Origin: Helochares maculicollis
Taxonomy: Eukaryota > Arthropoda > Insecta > Coleoptera > Hydrophilidae
Assembly (NCBI GenBank): GCA_033557835.1
Contig: JAWQRO010000220.1
Span: 1 to 48,035 of the forward strand
Length of the DNA stretch: 48,035 nucleotides
Reading direction: 5' to 3'
Shown: positions 1-11,490 of the stretch, piece by piece
Layout of the letters: each line of letters starts with the position of its first letter
Numbering within the stretch: the first letter of the stretch is position 1
Notes under the pieces: model-generated
Databases searched by the model: none
Seen by the model: the letters and a program-made list of their open reading frames with translations, nothing else
Told to the model about the DNA's origin: nothing
Program-made: the position numbers and the translations under genes

Positions 1-8
1 ATTATGAT

Positions 9-11
<3 letters not shown>

Positions 12-62
<51 letters not shown>
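12..62. repeat. (AT)n microsatellite
   Basis: An uninterrupted run of alternating A and T of about 50 bp at the left edge of the window. Simple-sequence DNA with no coding content. Confidence 0.97.
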
Positions 63-64
<2 letters not shown>

Positions 65-3000
65 ACTGCAAAGAACATTTTCATTAGTTTTATTATCAGT
101 TCATTGGGTCAGGCGAAGTAAATGATTATAAATGTTGCTGCTATCATCATTATCATCTTAATTTCTACTACACCTGCTAAACTCGCCAAACACGATAATA
201 AAAACAAAACAAAAACTTGATCCATTTCACATGTGGCAGTTATCCAATATAAAGCAGTAAGTACCACACACATAATAAATAATTTAATGCTGAAATAGCT
301 CACGCACCCAGTTTTTAAGCGTAGGAATGCACAGTTACGAAATGGACTTTCGCTTAACTAGATTAAGGCACTCACATCAGGACTTGGTTGGTCTCTGATA
401 GACATTCGTGAAAAAAAGTGTCGCAATATAAACAATAACAGGTTCTCGAGAGGCAGTCCTTCACGTTACATCGTCAAATTGAGGAATTAATTGCTATTCT
501 TCGTTCTCAATTCCAATTCCAACTCAGCCTGCTGGAAGACAAAGAAACCTGAGCTTTGTGCAGATTTTACAATGGGTGAGCTCGTGCAATAGTAATTAAA
601 GTTTGCTCCGTGTCATTACACTTTTTGTGCTCTGGCTGTTATTAAATTCATTAAAGTCGTATTATACAACTATTACTGTTTGAATTAGAGTAAAAAATAC
701 AGTAGTTAGGACTTGTAACTCACGTATGGTCCAATACGTTATCGCGCTATGATTCTTTGACTTCTCATGAAGTCCTATTCTTTTAATACCCCTTCTGAGA
801 GCGAGGATAGTGCTGGCAATTTCAGCTGGTAGGATTTTGAACTACACTTTTAATTCACAATATGCCTAAAAGTAGGCTTTAGACTTTAGTAAGTGTAAAC
901 TAATAATAATTTAATTCATAATCAGGACTAGCCACGCTTGCCTCTTTTATGTAACCAAATTAAAAAGATACCATCGAATGGAGAGTACCTATTGTTTATT
1001 ACATTTGGTGAAAACTTGCCAAAACTATTGTAGAGCGCTGGTTGATATGTAACCCATTTTCGACGCACAATTGGGCAACAACATTTAAATAAGAATTGCA
1101 ATGCAAGAACAATATCTCAAAACATTTCCTTGATAAATATTTCAACAAAAATATTGATTCCAACGCGTTTATTTCAAATATATCCTATATAAATATTTAA
1201 GTATCGAACACTTGGCATGACAAGAAGTTGTACCACTCATCAATATGCAATATGGGTGCTTTGGAGATGGCGTCATCGATATGGTCTTTTACATCCGTTT
1301 CGACCATTTACGTCGACTCTGGGTGGTGTGATGGTACTACAAAGCGCACGATAAAACCTCAGTTTTACTACCTATTAAGGCTTATATTTCTTTTTACGAT
1401 TGGCTTACCAAATGGAAATGCAATTAAACCAGTATGCCCCATTAAACCGGTACTTACCCTAAAGAAGAGAAAAACAGCCTAGTTGCCGACTCTTTAGTAC
1501 CAACCCAAAATTTAATTCACTAGCGTCAGGTGCAACTAATCAAATTTACATAAATTTCTTATGAGGTAGAGTTGCATTCATAACTTTGACAAAAACATAA
1601 AAAAAAACGTATAATTAAGAAACCTACTTTCTATACGAGTACTAGAAGCAATGGAATACGAAAATGAGAGCCTGTGGTCGCATGTGTTTATTGAAGTTGT
1701 TTTAGTAGAGTAAATCTGTGATTGCTAACAGAATGGAATCCACACTTCAATTTATTTAAATTGCCATTTAAACTCTTCACCGCATTTTATTAGAATTAGT
1801 TTGAAAAGCGCTGAAAAGATGCCTAAAATCTCGAAAAAGGAAAGTGGATCTACAATTACAAACTGGTTAAATCGAGCAGGTTTTGCTATTTGATTCGTTC
1901 AATTTATTTTTCCTACAATTAATCCCGCATTATCATGCGTGCAATGAACAGGAACTTAATGAAGACTGCTGTGGCATGCGTAAGAAAACGTTTCTTCTGA
2001 CATAGATTTCGCTAATTAAAATCTGATTAAACAGGTGCCAACGTGTGTGGAAACTGTGTTCCATTTTATTCGTCCAGTCTTGTTACAAGGCAATTTTTTG
2101 AATCAAATTACACACAAAAGGCAGTAAACAGATCAACAAACTACTGTTATAGTGAAAACTCGTTGCGAAACGTGATGCAAATTTTTTTGAATTCATAAAT
2201 AAGAGTACAGTTAAGTGCTGCTCTTGAGATAAGATGCGCGGAACTTCAACAATATAGTCATTAAATCCGCAGGATTGCAATAACAGAAACAAATTGTATC
2301 TACCAGTAAAGCTGAGTTGACGTACGCATTATACCAATAGTTATAAAACGTTATGCAATTTAGCTTCGCCAATTATTCGTGAATGAATAGGGAGATTCAC
2401 GCATTTATTTAATCTAAAGTAAGAAGACGCATGAACACGCATTGTTAAATAACACCGTAGAATTCTCATACATAACTGATATAATCATCAACTCATCATT
2501 TCCGCATTGCTGGGTGCCCTCAACGTCAACAAATTGAGCATCGTACTTTCACTGTGGAGTGTCTTGAGCACATCTTGTGGGCTCTAGACGTTGTTCTAAG
2601 AATTCACCTATCTCATTTTGCCTCATTCCTTGCGTGATTGCTTTCGGTGTTGATTTATTTTCCGTTTGTTAATCTGAATGAACTTCAAATGTCAACAGCC
2701 GCTAGAAGGGCTAATTTGCATTTACTTGTACTGTTATAAAAGCTTCGGATATTTCCTTGCTCTATCGATATAATGGAAGTTCCTACTGGTTTGCTCCCGT
2801 ATCAGATAATTGGAACGGCTGAAGATTAGACACTCAGGTCTTTGTTCATCATTTCTTGCAATATTGGAAATTAAATTTCAGCAAAAATTAGGCCTTAGGC
2901 CCTTTCGGTTTTTTGACTACTACTTACAAACCTTTTACCATGCAAGCAATTTCTCGCAAGAAAATGCTGTAGCATGGGGTCTTGCCCGTTCTTGGCCCAT

Positions 3001-4110
3001 TTCTATAGAGAAATCACAAAGCTTATACAGTGTTAACAGCACCAACAACCAATAACACAAATGAAAACAACCACAATTAGGCAATATTTCGTAATAGGCA
3101 GCATTGATCCAACTACCAATTTAATTGAAATCAACCTTAATCAATTTAACATTGACAATAAAACGCAACAATCAGGTGAAAAATGACATATGGGTACATT
3201 TGTTCACAAAAGGAGGTCAAGTTACCAATCACGCCACTTTTTTGTTTATTTACTTTTATATTATTTATGATGATTGTTATTACAACAGATTTTGACTAAT
3301 TTTACCTTCAAAGTCAAGCAACGCAACATGCTTTCTGCATCTGTTAGTATTGTGGTAAATATTATTTATTACTTATTTTATCATGGATAGTGTGATCATT
3401 TTTTATTTTGTTGCCTTCACAACACCTTTCTTTGAAACGCTTACAAATTCCTTTAAAATGATTTGAGTGGATTATCCGATGCTACTAGAAACTTTATCAA
3501 TTCTTAATTTACATAAAATAGTCATTTACCTCCTGGGGATTTTAGCTCCCGAGTTGTGGCAACACCACAGCAACCTGTAACAAGCAACAATTTTAATCTA
3601 AAATTACAAATCCAATTTATGTACGAAACGGTAATAAATATTTAACAGATTTCTATTAAGATTCGGGTTAATAGCCAACAATATGATATTATTTTGAAAC
3701 GTCTCCGCGGCCGATTGCGAAATCGATTGGATTTAAACCTAACAAGGAAAAGCTCAATTTGAGAGTGATTGTCGTCTTATATTAATTGTGTTGCAAAATT
3801 CGATTTATTAGAGAATCCGCACCATTATAATGTAAAAATATGGCTGCTATTTAGGATCTACGACTTGTGACTGAAATGAAGGGCTTAGTTAATCTTTCAC
3901 TCAGAAGTAATCAGAGGTGGAGCGAAATATTGCAATTTTTACAGTTTTAGCTAGAGCTGGATAATATTAGTTTTTTTAGTGCACAATTTATATTTATAAA
4001 CATTAAGTATAAAATTATGTATAAATATTAAATATCAAATAAACATATAAAAATATATTAATAGTTCCGGTTATAGGATTATATACATAATACCGTCACT
4101 CCAACAATAA
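63..4110. other. Gene-free AT-rich stretch
   Basis: No recognisable gene, RNA or transposable-element coding sequence was found here. Open frames on both strands are under 90 codons, low in complexity, often start at non-ATG codons and match no family I recognise. It is either intergenic DNA or part of a long intron of a gene outside the window. Confidence 0.6.
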
Positions 4111-4182
4111 GACTCCGTGGCGCAACGGTAGCGCGTCTGACTCCAGATCAGAAGGTTGCGTGTTCAAATCACGTCGGGGTCA
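4111..4182 (+). tRNA. tRNA-Trp (anticodon CCA)
   Basis: A 72-nt cloverleaf tRNA gene that reads UGG codons in cytoplasmic translation. The acceptor stem pairs GACTCCG with CGGGGTC (one T-G wobble), leaving an unpaired discriminator base A. The anticodon loop reads CTCCAGA with CCA as anticodon, closed by TCTGA/TCAGA. The internal RNA polymerase III promoter is visible as an A box (TGGCGCAACGG) and a B box in the T arm (GTTCAAATCAC). There is no intron and no encoded CCA tail, as expected for a eukaryotic nuclear tRNA. Stem pairing is intact, so the gene is probably functional. It stands alone, with no other tRNA in the window. Confidence 0.97.
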
Positions 4183-4188
4183 TCAAAC

Positions 4189-4194
4189 TTTTTT
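4189..4194 (+). terminator. Pol III terminator of tRNA-Trp
   Basis: A run of six T residues begins 7 nt after the tRNA 3' end, and a longer T tract follows as back-up. This is the normal RNA polymerase III stop signal. Confidence 0.9.
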
Positions 4195-5659
4195 GTTTTT
4201 TTTTATTTATTTAAGACAAGAATAATATCCTAATGCTCAGCAAGCACTTATGTTGACCAGAAAATTTTCTCCGGACAAGTAATTGAATTATTCTTGCAAA
4301 TTTAGAAAACTGATTTATTAGTTTTTGGTCCAACAATGAATAAACATTAGGCTGGAATTTAGCATTACATGCAAGGTTGATACATAAAGATGTTGCTTCG
4401 CAGCTAAAATCACTTTGCCGTTTTCACGTAGTACCACAACAATTTTTTGAGACCCTGAGTAAATTAAATCACTAATGAGTAAATAATACGGCGATTTGTA
4501 ATAAGACGTGAAGTGTATTATCAAATTGGTATTAAATTAATACTTCCTTTTGTATAATATTTTTGGAATGGCTGCGTAAACTTAAAAAACGACGAATAGA
4601 ATAGGAACTTTCTCCTCTTGCACAAAAAATCAAATAATAATCTTAATCAACAATTTTTTCTTCCTTTCTGATCGGCTTTGGTATCGCTGATAGGCAATTT
4701 CCTAATTATAATAATAGTGATTATAAACCAATTCACGTAAATATTTACGCATGAGTAATACAAAAAAGTAGAAAATATCAATAATGGTACCAAGAAAGCG
4801 CCTAGCTTAAACCATAAGCAATGTTTAATTAAGTTTGAATTTTAGTATGATAAACAATGTTAAAACTTTAGTAGGCCTTTCAGTGTAATGGTTACTTTTT
4901 ATAATTAAAGCCGTTGTTATTGCAGCTTTGGATCTACTTAATTTTGCATTCAATTTAAAGGTTGGGGTAATTAAATATGCATCATCAGCGACTTACTAGT
5001 TAAGTATATAAATAATGAGTGAATACTTTTGTTGCTTATCGGGCAGGTCCTGTGCAGGCAGGACCACATACTAGCATATTTCTCTGTGTGATTTCTATCT
5101 TAATAATCACAGTTCGTCGATTTCGTTTAATGATTTGCAAGAATTACATCACGGCTTACAGTTACGCTAATTAAAATCTTGAAGGCGCTATCTTTGACTT
5201 AGAGGTGTCATGGTAAGGCCTTGGAGCAACGCAGGAGGTGTGTGAGTAAACAGATTTGATGTTTTAGCATACGTACTAGTCAATGACTTCATTTAATATT
5301 TTGTACAGTTAGGAATTTCGATTCGGGTGCTGGGAGCATTATGCAAAACATACCAAAAATATCGTTGGCTGAGGAGACAACTGTCAAGACAACGGCATTC
5401 TTAGGCACGGAAGTAGTAGTTTATTGGTTTTTTACTGCTTTTGGTTGTTTGTGCATTTTTTTAATTATTCACTGAAGGCTTTTACATTCCTGTATTATTA
5501 TTCTAAGCTTAGGAACTGGTATTGCGATCTTGAAAAAGTCGACCTCCAGATTTTTGATGAGCTTCCACGTTTTGGTCCTGAATCAATTTGTGACCATTTT
5601 TGTCATAATGTCTGTAAATGGAGAGAGGGGAGGTTCCCCCCTCCTCATTTGCTCCGCGT
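4195..5659. other. Gene-free AT-rich stretch
   Basis: Nothing recognisable was found. A 105-codon open frame (5424-5741, plus) runs into the repeat that starts near 5660 and has no family resemblance; I treat it as chance. Confidence 0.55.
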
Positions 5660-6122
5660 TTCACATTACAAATTAATCATGAAAATGAAGTTATCTCCTA
5701 ATATTTGCAGAAAGTGTAAGATACGCCTTCGGCGCAGCTGATTCAGGCTTCGCCCTCAGTTAAGAGTGTCAACCTAAGTATTGAACATTCAGAAGACATT
5801 CCACCGCTGCCAGTCAACTAACACATTTATTTAATAAACCTAAAGGAAATTGTTCTCCTTTTGAATCGTGAACTCCAATCCAATCTCATACGTAAAGATA
5901 TGATTTTTATAGAAGACGAAGTTATCTCTAATTCGAGCTTCGCGTTCAATTTGGAGCGTCTACTTAAACTTCTAACATTTAGAAGTGTTCTGTTTAAAAA
6001 ATTATCAATGCGCAACTTACACGTTTTGCAGTTGTTAGATTACTTTCTTGAATAATCATATTTTTATGCCAAGATTCGATGGTAGTTTAAGACTCAAAAC
6101 AACAAATAAAATCAAATTGAAT
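5660..6122. repeat. Palindromic MITE-like element, copy 1
   Basis: A degenerate inverted-repeat element. The left arm (about 5660-5820) carries an internal hairpin built on GGCG...CGCC around 5730-5753. The right arm (about 5981-6122) is its approximate reverse complement. Both arms match the better preserved copy at 10697-11162, for example the GAAGTTATCT and GCAGTTGTTAGA segments. There is no coding capacity, so it is best described as a non-autonomous foldback or MITE-type element. Its ends are approximate because the sequence is decayed. Confidence 0.55.
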
Positions 6123-8346
6123 TGAATCATTTTATATCTGTTTTCGAAACGATTTAAAAGTACGACTATTAATGTATTATGTAATTTATTATTACGTCGT
6201 TTTGAAAATGTTGGATGAAGATTCTCTATATTTGTTGATGACATAAGATTGTGACTCAACTGTGAATTGCCAGAGTTGTTTATTCGTTTTGGCGTTTGCT
6301 TATGTTTAAAAGTAAGTTTGGGGTATAAATCGATTTGTTCAAACTTATGGCAAAACAATTACCAGTGTTTTAATTCAATTATCTTCTGAGATGACGTATA
6401 ACTTAATTGAGAATGAAAACATTGTTCCTCTTCATACGCAACAGTGTAGTCTTGTAATCCGATGCATTTACAGGTCTCAAATAATGTAATAAAATTACAT
6501 CCTTCCAAATTAAGAAGATATTCATTTCACTTCTTCGTTTAAAATGTTTTTTTAGTCGCTGTTTTACTATGCATAAGTTAAATTGTGTTCAATAGGGTAC
6601 TGAATGTTTCGGTTGTTAGACATATATAATCTAACACCTGTTTTCACAATCTAATTTCAGATAAAACGTTCCCTTGAGTCGAAATGGAGTCGTAAGACTG
6701 ATATGTAATCTATAGATAAATTTTATTTAATTTTAAAACTCAGGTCTGTGAGCATAACGACATGAAAAAAATATCTTAGTTTGATTTGGTGAAACCATAC
6801 TACAATTGCTCACGCTTCGAGCTTATCAGGATATAACTTCCATCTTTAGTATTTTTAATACAGATAACTTTGCTATTTTAAATAAGACGACATATACGTC
6901 CCAAATATAAACCTCATAAACAAAATTTTATGGTAAAAATATTCGATTCAACAGAATGTCTTTAATATTTGCAGCTACAAATGCACATACACTCTGCAAT
7001 TTAGAAAGTGATACGTTATCAAAAATTAATTTTATCTATTGAAGATATCAAAGTAGCTAATATTTTCATGCAAGTTCTAGATAGCAAAGAGCCATAAATT
7101 TACACTCTTACTACACTCACACTTTATATTACACATAAAAAACTAGGAAAATGAGCATACCAAAGAAAAATTTATTACCGATGTGGTGGATGATTTGATT
7201 TTCTTTCAGTGCAAAGAATCTTAAACTTAAAATCTGACATATTTACTGAGTCATATCTAAATACGACTTTGCTATATATTTGAAAGAATGTCTACTGAAA
7301 ATCTTCGAAGATAAAATGTTTAAGAATTTCATACTGGCTAATCAAAAATATTACAGCTTAAAATCACCAAATACGTATTTACTCAGTTTGGATCTGATTT
7401 TGAAAAAAGTATCATCTTGTTGCAAAACTATAATAGTTAGTTCACTCAAAATATTACATGGCGTTCATTAGACTTAATTTTAAGTACGAATTTCTAATTT
7501 GAAAAAGCAATCGAAAAAACTAACCAGTAGGAGCAGACCGCAGAGAGAGACTGTTTTTCTTCTTGTGGCGAATAAAACTTGTTGATGTTTATAGCACCAT
7601 TGTATCAATATTTGTATGCTAAATATTACTTCTCGGATGTCTAATCCATGCCTCATCTATTGCTAAACCAGCTTGAGGAAGATTTTTACCACTTTGATTA
7701 TTAGGCTAACCAGCTTAAATTCTGCGTTTTGGACTCATAGAATTTTTTAGTATTACTTAGAGTAGTTTTGTCTACTTCTATTTATGTCTATATCATATTC
7801 TTCTAGTCTGTCTTATATAGAGTTGATGAAAATGGCCCCTATTTCAGACTCTGTGTTCACGACAAGTCAAGCCAAAAATTAGACTAAGCATTACCAAACT
7901 GCATAATTTACATTACAGTTCTTTGGCTTTGAATTTTATTCTTTACAGCTTGAAGACTTTATCAACAGCATCATCGTTGCTAGAAGCAACATTCTCTTAA
8001 ACGTTTGAGTAATCCTTCCTTGGCAAGTCTAAAATTACTTCGTCTCCATTCTATCCATTGATTTATAGCGACCATTAAAGCAACTAAATACGTAAACTGA
8101 TACCCTACTCTAAACTTAAATATAATCATAAATAATGCAGGACGACTGGTAAGCCGCATGAGAGTAATTATGCAACAACTATATAAGTACTAAAGTGGTA
8201 CCATCACTAAATTTTCTTCGAAGCTAAATAGCGACTTAAACAGCCTAAGAGCAAGAGGTACTGTTTGGATAGGATCAACAGTGGTAACCTCAATAAAATT
8301 AAAAGTAGCTTCGCAAGAGTAACTCAAGTTTGCACCTCGTTAATCA
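6123..8346. other. Gene-free AT-rich stretch
   Basis: No gene, RNA or identifiable mobile element was found on either strand. Open frames are short (about 60 codons) and low in complexity. Confidence 0.55.
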
Positions 8347-8394
8347 ACATACACATACATACATATACACGTATACATATACACATACATATAT
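8347..8394. repeat. Imperfect (ACATAC/TATACA)n microsatellite
   Basis: About 48 bp of interrupted ACAT/ACAC/ATAC units, similar in type to the microsatellite beside the Penelope-like element near 36.0 kb. Confidence 0.9.
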
Positions 8395-9724
8395 TATTTC
8401 ATAAAGCCTTTCAATCATCCATTTGAAAAAATTGCTACAAGAATGCAATTTGCAAGTTGGTGCTGAACTACCGGTAGGCTTGGATTAGAATTACTGATTG
8501 ACAATAAGTAGGCGAATTATAATTACAAGAAGCATTTATGAAATTCTTGTTTTAGTATGCCCAAGAAATACCTTCGCCAGCTGTTACGCTTTATGCACCA
8601 TATGAAAGCCCGGGGATTTGTCTTCAGTTCGCATTCTACATACTTTGCATCTGTTATTTAATTGCATTAATTGTCGACCTGCTTTAAAGATTACAACAAA
8701 ACAAGCTTTGACAACAATTGCCATTTATTGCGCGATAACATCAACATAATTCCAAACAGTTTATCCCTTGCTGTTATTAAGGCGAGATATGTAAACATAA
8801 TGAGAAATAACGCTAAATCCATATCTGTGGCTAAAACCTGTTCGATTGCAACTTTGATCTCAATCGTATATTAAAACGAATTAAATAGTAATTGTATTTA
8901 GCTGTATGTAAGCCATTGTAAGATAAGAAGTGACTGAATGCAAAATGTCGATGTTAATCTAAAGCTGAATGCAGACTCTTCACAAATCGACCACAATTTC
9001 AATTCTATCACAGACTTTGCTTTTGGTGGGTTGATTTATTGGGCATTTATTTTTTCTAAGTTATATTCACACACTTTCATATGGTTACATAAGCTCGAGA
9101 CTTATTTAAATTTCAATTATAATAAAACGTAGTTAAGAAAATATGAAAGTATTGTGTAAAATTATTTTATTACTCCAACATCGGCCAAGAAAGCAACCAA
9201 TAATATGCATAAAACCACAGCCCAAAATAAAAGTGACGCAAAGAAACCGCATCAATTTGCATCATTGCTTCTAGTTACTCAATTAGAGTTAATAAGGTGT
9301 CAATAAGTAATTGCCTCGGTGCTATTGCTTGTCGATGAAAATATCCAGTAAGATGCTTCAGATATCAATCAGGAATGCCTCGAGGAAATGTTGGCCCCTG
9401 AGCCTAAGCTGCCATACTCTGTTCGCCTGGTATAAAATAACTTTCCATTAATAACACTTCTTATGTACTTAGAGCTGAATCACTTATACTCATAATTGTA
9501 CGCTCACACTTAAGATATACACTCATGATGTACTCGCAAACAATTGGTGTTTTATGAATACATTTTTCTATGCAAGTTTGAAGTGATCATTATCAAATGC
9601 ATCAGCTTCAGTGGATTTCTAACAACCATAGGCTACTTTCCTAAAAGAGAACAATTGTTTTCATGTTCGCAGCGTATCTGCTCGAATCCTTGGCAAAAAT
9701 ACTCAGCGTCTTGTAAATTTGCGT
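8395..9724. other. Gene-free AT-rich stretch
   Basis: Nothing recognisable was found. Open frames of about 65 codons at 8671-8874 and 8938-9132 have no family resemblance. Confidence 0.55.
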
Positions 9725-9945
9725 GTGCATTGATCGAGCGAAAGATATTTGGAGGAATTAAGTGGATGGTAATTAAAAAGTTGCTAAAGCCGGTTGCATT
9801 GGTGCTTTGTGCAAAAATGCCGCTTTGTTTGAACTTTCGGTTTGATTAGCTTTGCATAAAGAGGTGCTATAAAATGCAAATTGCTGTTATAAATAAATAT
9901 AGTTGAATGGGTACGACGCTTTCTCTATTTTTTCTGAAGATATTT
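9725..9945 (+). repeat. Spaced direct repeat, unit 1
   Basis: A roughly 220-bp unit that recurs, diverged, about 500 bp downstream at 10223-10430 in the same orientation. Shared landmarks in the same order are GCCGGTTGCAT, AATGCCGCTTTGT, TTTGATTAG, a TATAAAA box (9868-9874), a second TATAAATAAA and a CTTTCT motif. There is no coding sequence. It may be an old duplication or two copies of a short dispersed repeat. Confidence 0.7.
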
Positions 9946-10222
9946 AAAAGTCCACGATTGGTTGAATAGCGATACCCATGTAAAAGTTTATACAAAGGCG
10001 CAAATAACAAAAATTGGCCCGCTAGAAATTATCTGTATACACCAATACACGAAATAATATTGATGTTGGGTGAAAATATCGTTAAGTACCTTTTACTCAC
10101 TCAATCATGGGCCTACCATTATGCTATTTTAAGAGAACCAAGAAAATACTGCTGACTCAGAGATCACCATTAGATTTGCAACTAGGCACTCGCCCTCGAG
10201 TAAATTTTTAAGCCGTTTGCCT

Positions 10223-10430
10223 AGTACATCGATCTAATGCAAGATCCTGTAAGGTTCTGAATAACGTGCAATTTAAAGATTTGCTAAACCAAACCGGCTG
10301 CATCGGCACTTGAACAAATGCCGCTTTGTGAGCACTTTCAGTTTGATTAGTTTTGCGTAAAGAAACTATAAAATGGAAATTCGAGCTATAAATAAAAATC
10401 ATAGACTTGATACAAAACACTTTCTAGATT
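10223..10430 (+). repeat. Spaced direct repeat, unit 2
   Basis: Partner of the unit at 9725-9945. It keeps the same order of landmarks (ACCGGCTGCAT, AATGCCGCTTTGT, TTTGATTAG, TATAAAA at 10367-10373, TATAAATAAA) with many substitutions and small indels, so the duplication is old. Confidence 0.7.
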
Positions 10431-10696
10431 TTTTTATAAAATTCTATTTTGTTTAATTGCTGCCTTTTGTTAAATTAAAAATAAAGTGTTTCGACTCAAC
10501 ATTCTCGACAAGACGTAAATTAAATACATTTTTAGCTAAATTAATAGTCGTACGATTTAATTGTTTCATAAACAGTTCTAGAATGATACTCAACTCAATC
10601 TAATTTTCTTTATTCTTTTGAATTGTAAACTACGTAAACGTATTCTTCAATGTACAGGAGTACTAATTTCGCTAGTTATATTTTATTATAGTAAAC

Positions 10697-11162
10697 TCAA
10701 TTTGATTATCTTTATTTTGTAGAACCGTGACCGCCAATGGAATATCGACATAAAAATATCATTAATATAGAATTCGAAGTTATCTTCTAACATCTCCAAA
10801 ACATATAAGCTGCGCCTTCGGCGAAGCTGATTTGAGCTTCGCTCTTCAATTAAAAACGTCAACCTATGCCGCTAACACCCCAAAACATTCCGCTATTAAG
10901 ACCGTCAACTCAAATATTTTATTAAACACCATAATGACTCAAATTATTAAGCATTGCTGTTCTCGATACATTTTGTTTTGGGTTACTTAATTAAAGATTA
11001 GTTGACACTGTTAATAGCGGAATATTTTTGGATGTTAAAAGCCAAAGGCGCAGCTTACAAGTTTTGCAGGTGTTAGAAGATAGCATTACTTTCTTGACTA
11101 ATTGCAGTTTTATGTCAAGATTCAATTGGAATTGATTCAAATGAAGAAACAAATCAGATTGG
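10697..11162. repeat. Palindromic MITE-like element, copy 2 (best preserved)
   Basis: A foldback element of about 465 bp. The left arm (about 10697-10910) and right arm (about 10999-11162) are imperfect reverse complements. The clearest paired blocks are TTCCGCTATTAA with TTAATAGCGGAA, the segment holding AAGCTGCGCCTT with AAGGCGCAGCTT, and ATCTTCTAACA with TGTTAGAAGAT. The left arm carries an extra perfect hairpin, GCGAAGCT and AGCTTCGC (10821-10842), absent from the right arm. There is no open frame of note. The structure and the related copies at 5.7 and 11.4 kb argue for a non-autonomous DNA transposon family. Confidence 0.7.
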
Positions 11163-11391
11163 GGCAAAAATAAATATATGACCGTAAAATTCTACTTTTT
11201 CAAGACAAAACTACTAGTTGGAGTTAATTTTATGTTTAGCAATTTTGTATTCCGTAGCCTTCTTAATATGGAATTTGTAAAAATTTAAAGAAATAGCACT
11301 TTCGGTGATCTGATTGAATAGTATTCTAAAACAGTTTCTGAAACGATTTAAAAGGACGAGTACTATTTTCCTTAGTTTATTGTAACTTAAT

Positions 11392-11490
11392 GTGATTTTC
11401 TTTATTTTTTAGAACCCAATAGAATATCCACATAAAAACATCATTAATCAAGAAAGTGAAGTAATCTTCTATAATAACATCTACAAAAGG
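11392..11490 (+). repeat. MITE-like element, copy 3 (single arm)
   Basis: One arm only of the palindromic repeat. It matches the outer left arm of copy 2 (10710-10795), including TTCTTTATTTT, AATATC(C/G)ACATAAAAA, ATCATTAAT and ATCTTCTA blocks. No partner arm is obvious downstream, so this looks like a truncated copy. Confidence 0.5.

Noticed and set aside
5424..5741. 105-codon plus-strand frame
   Set aside because: Aromatic-rich start typical of AT-rich chance frames; its end lies in the MITE-like repeat.
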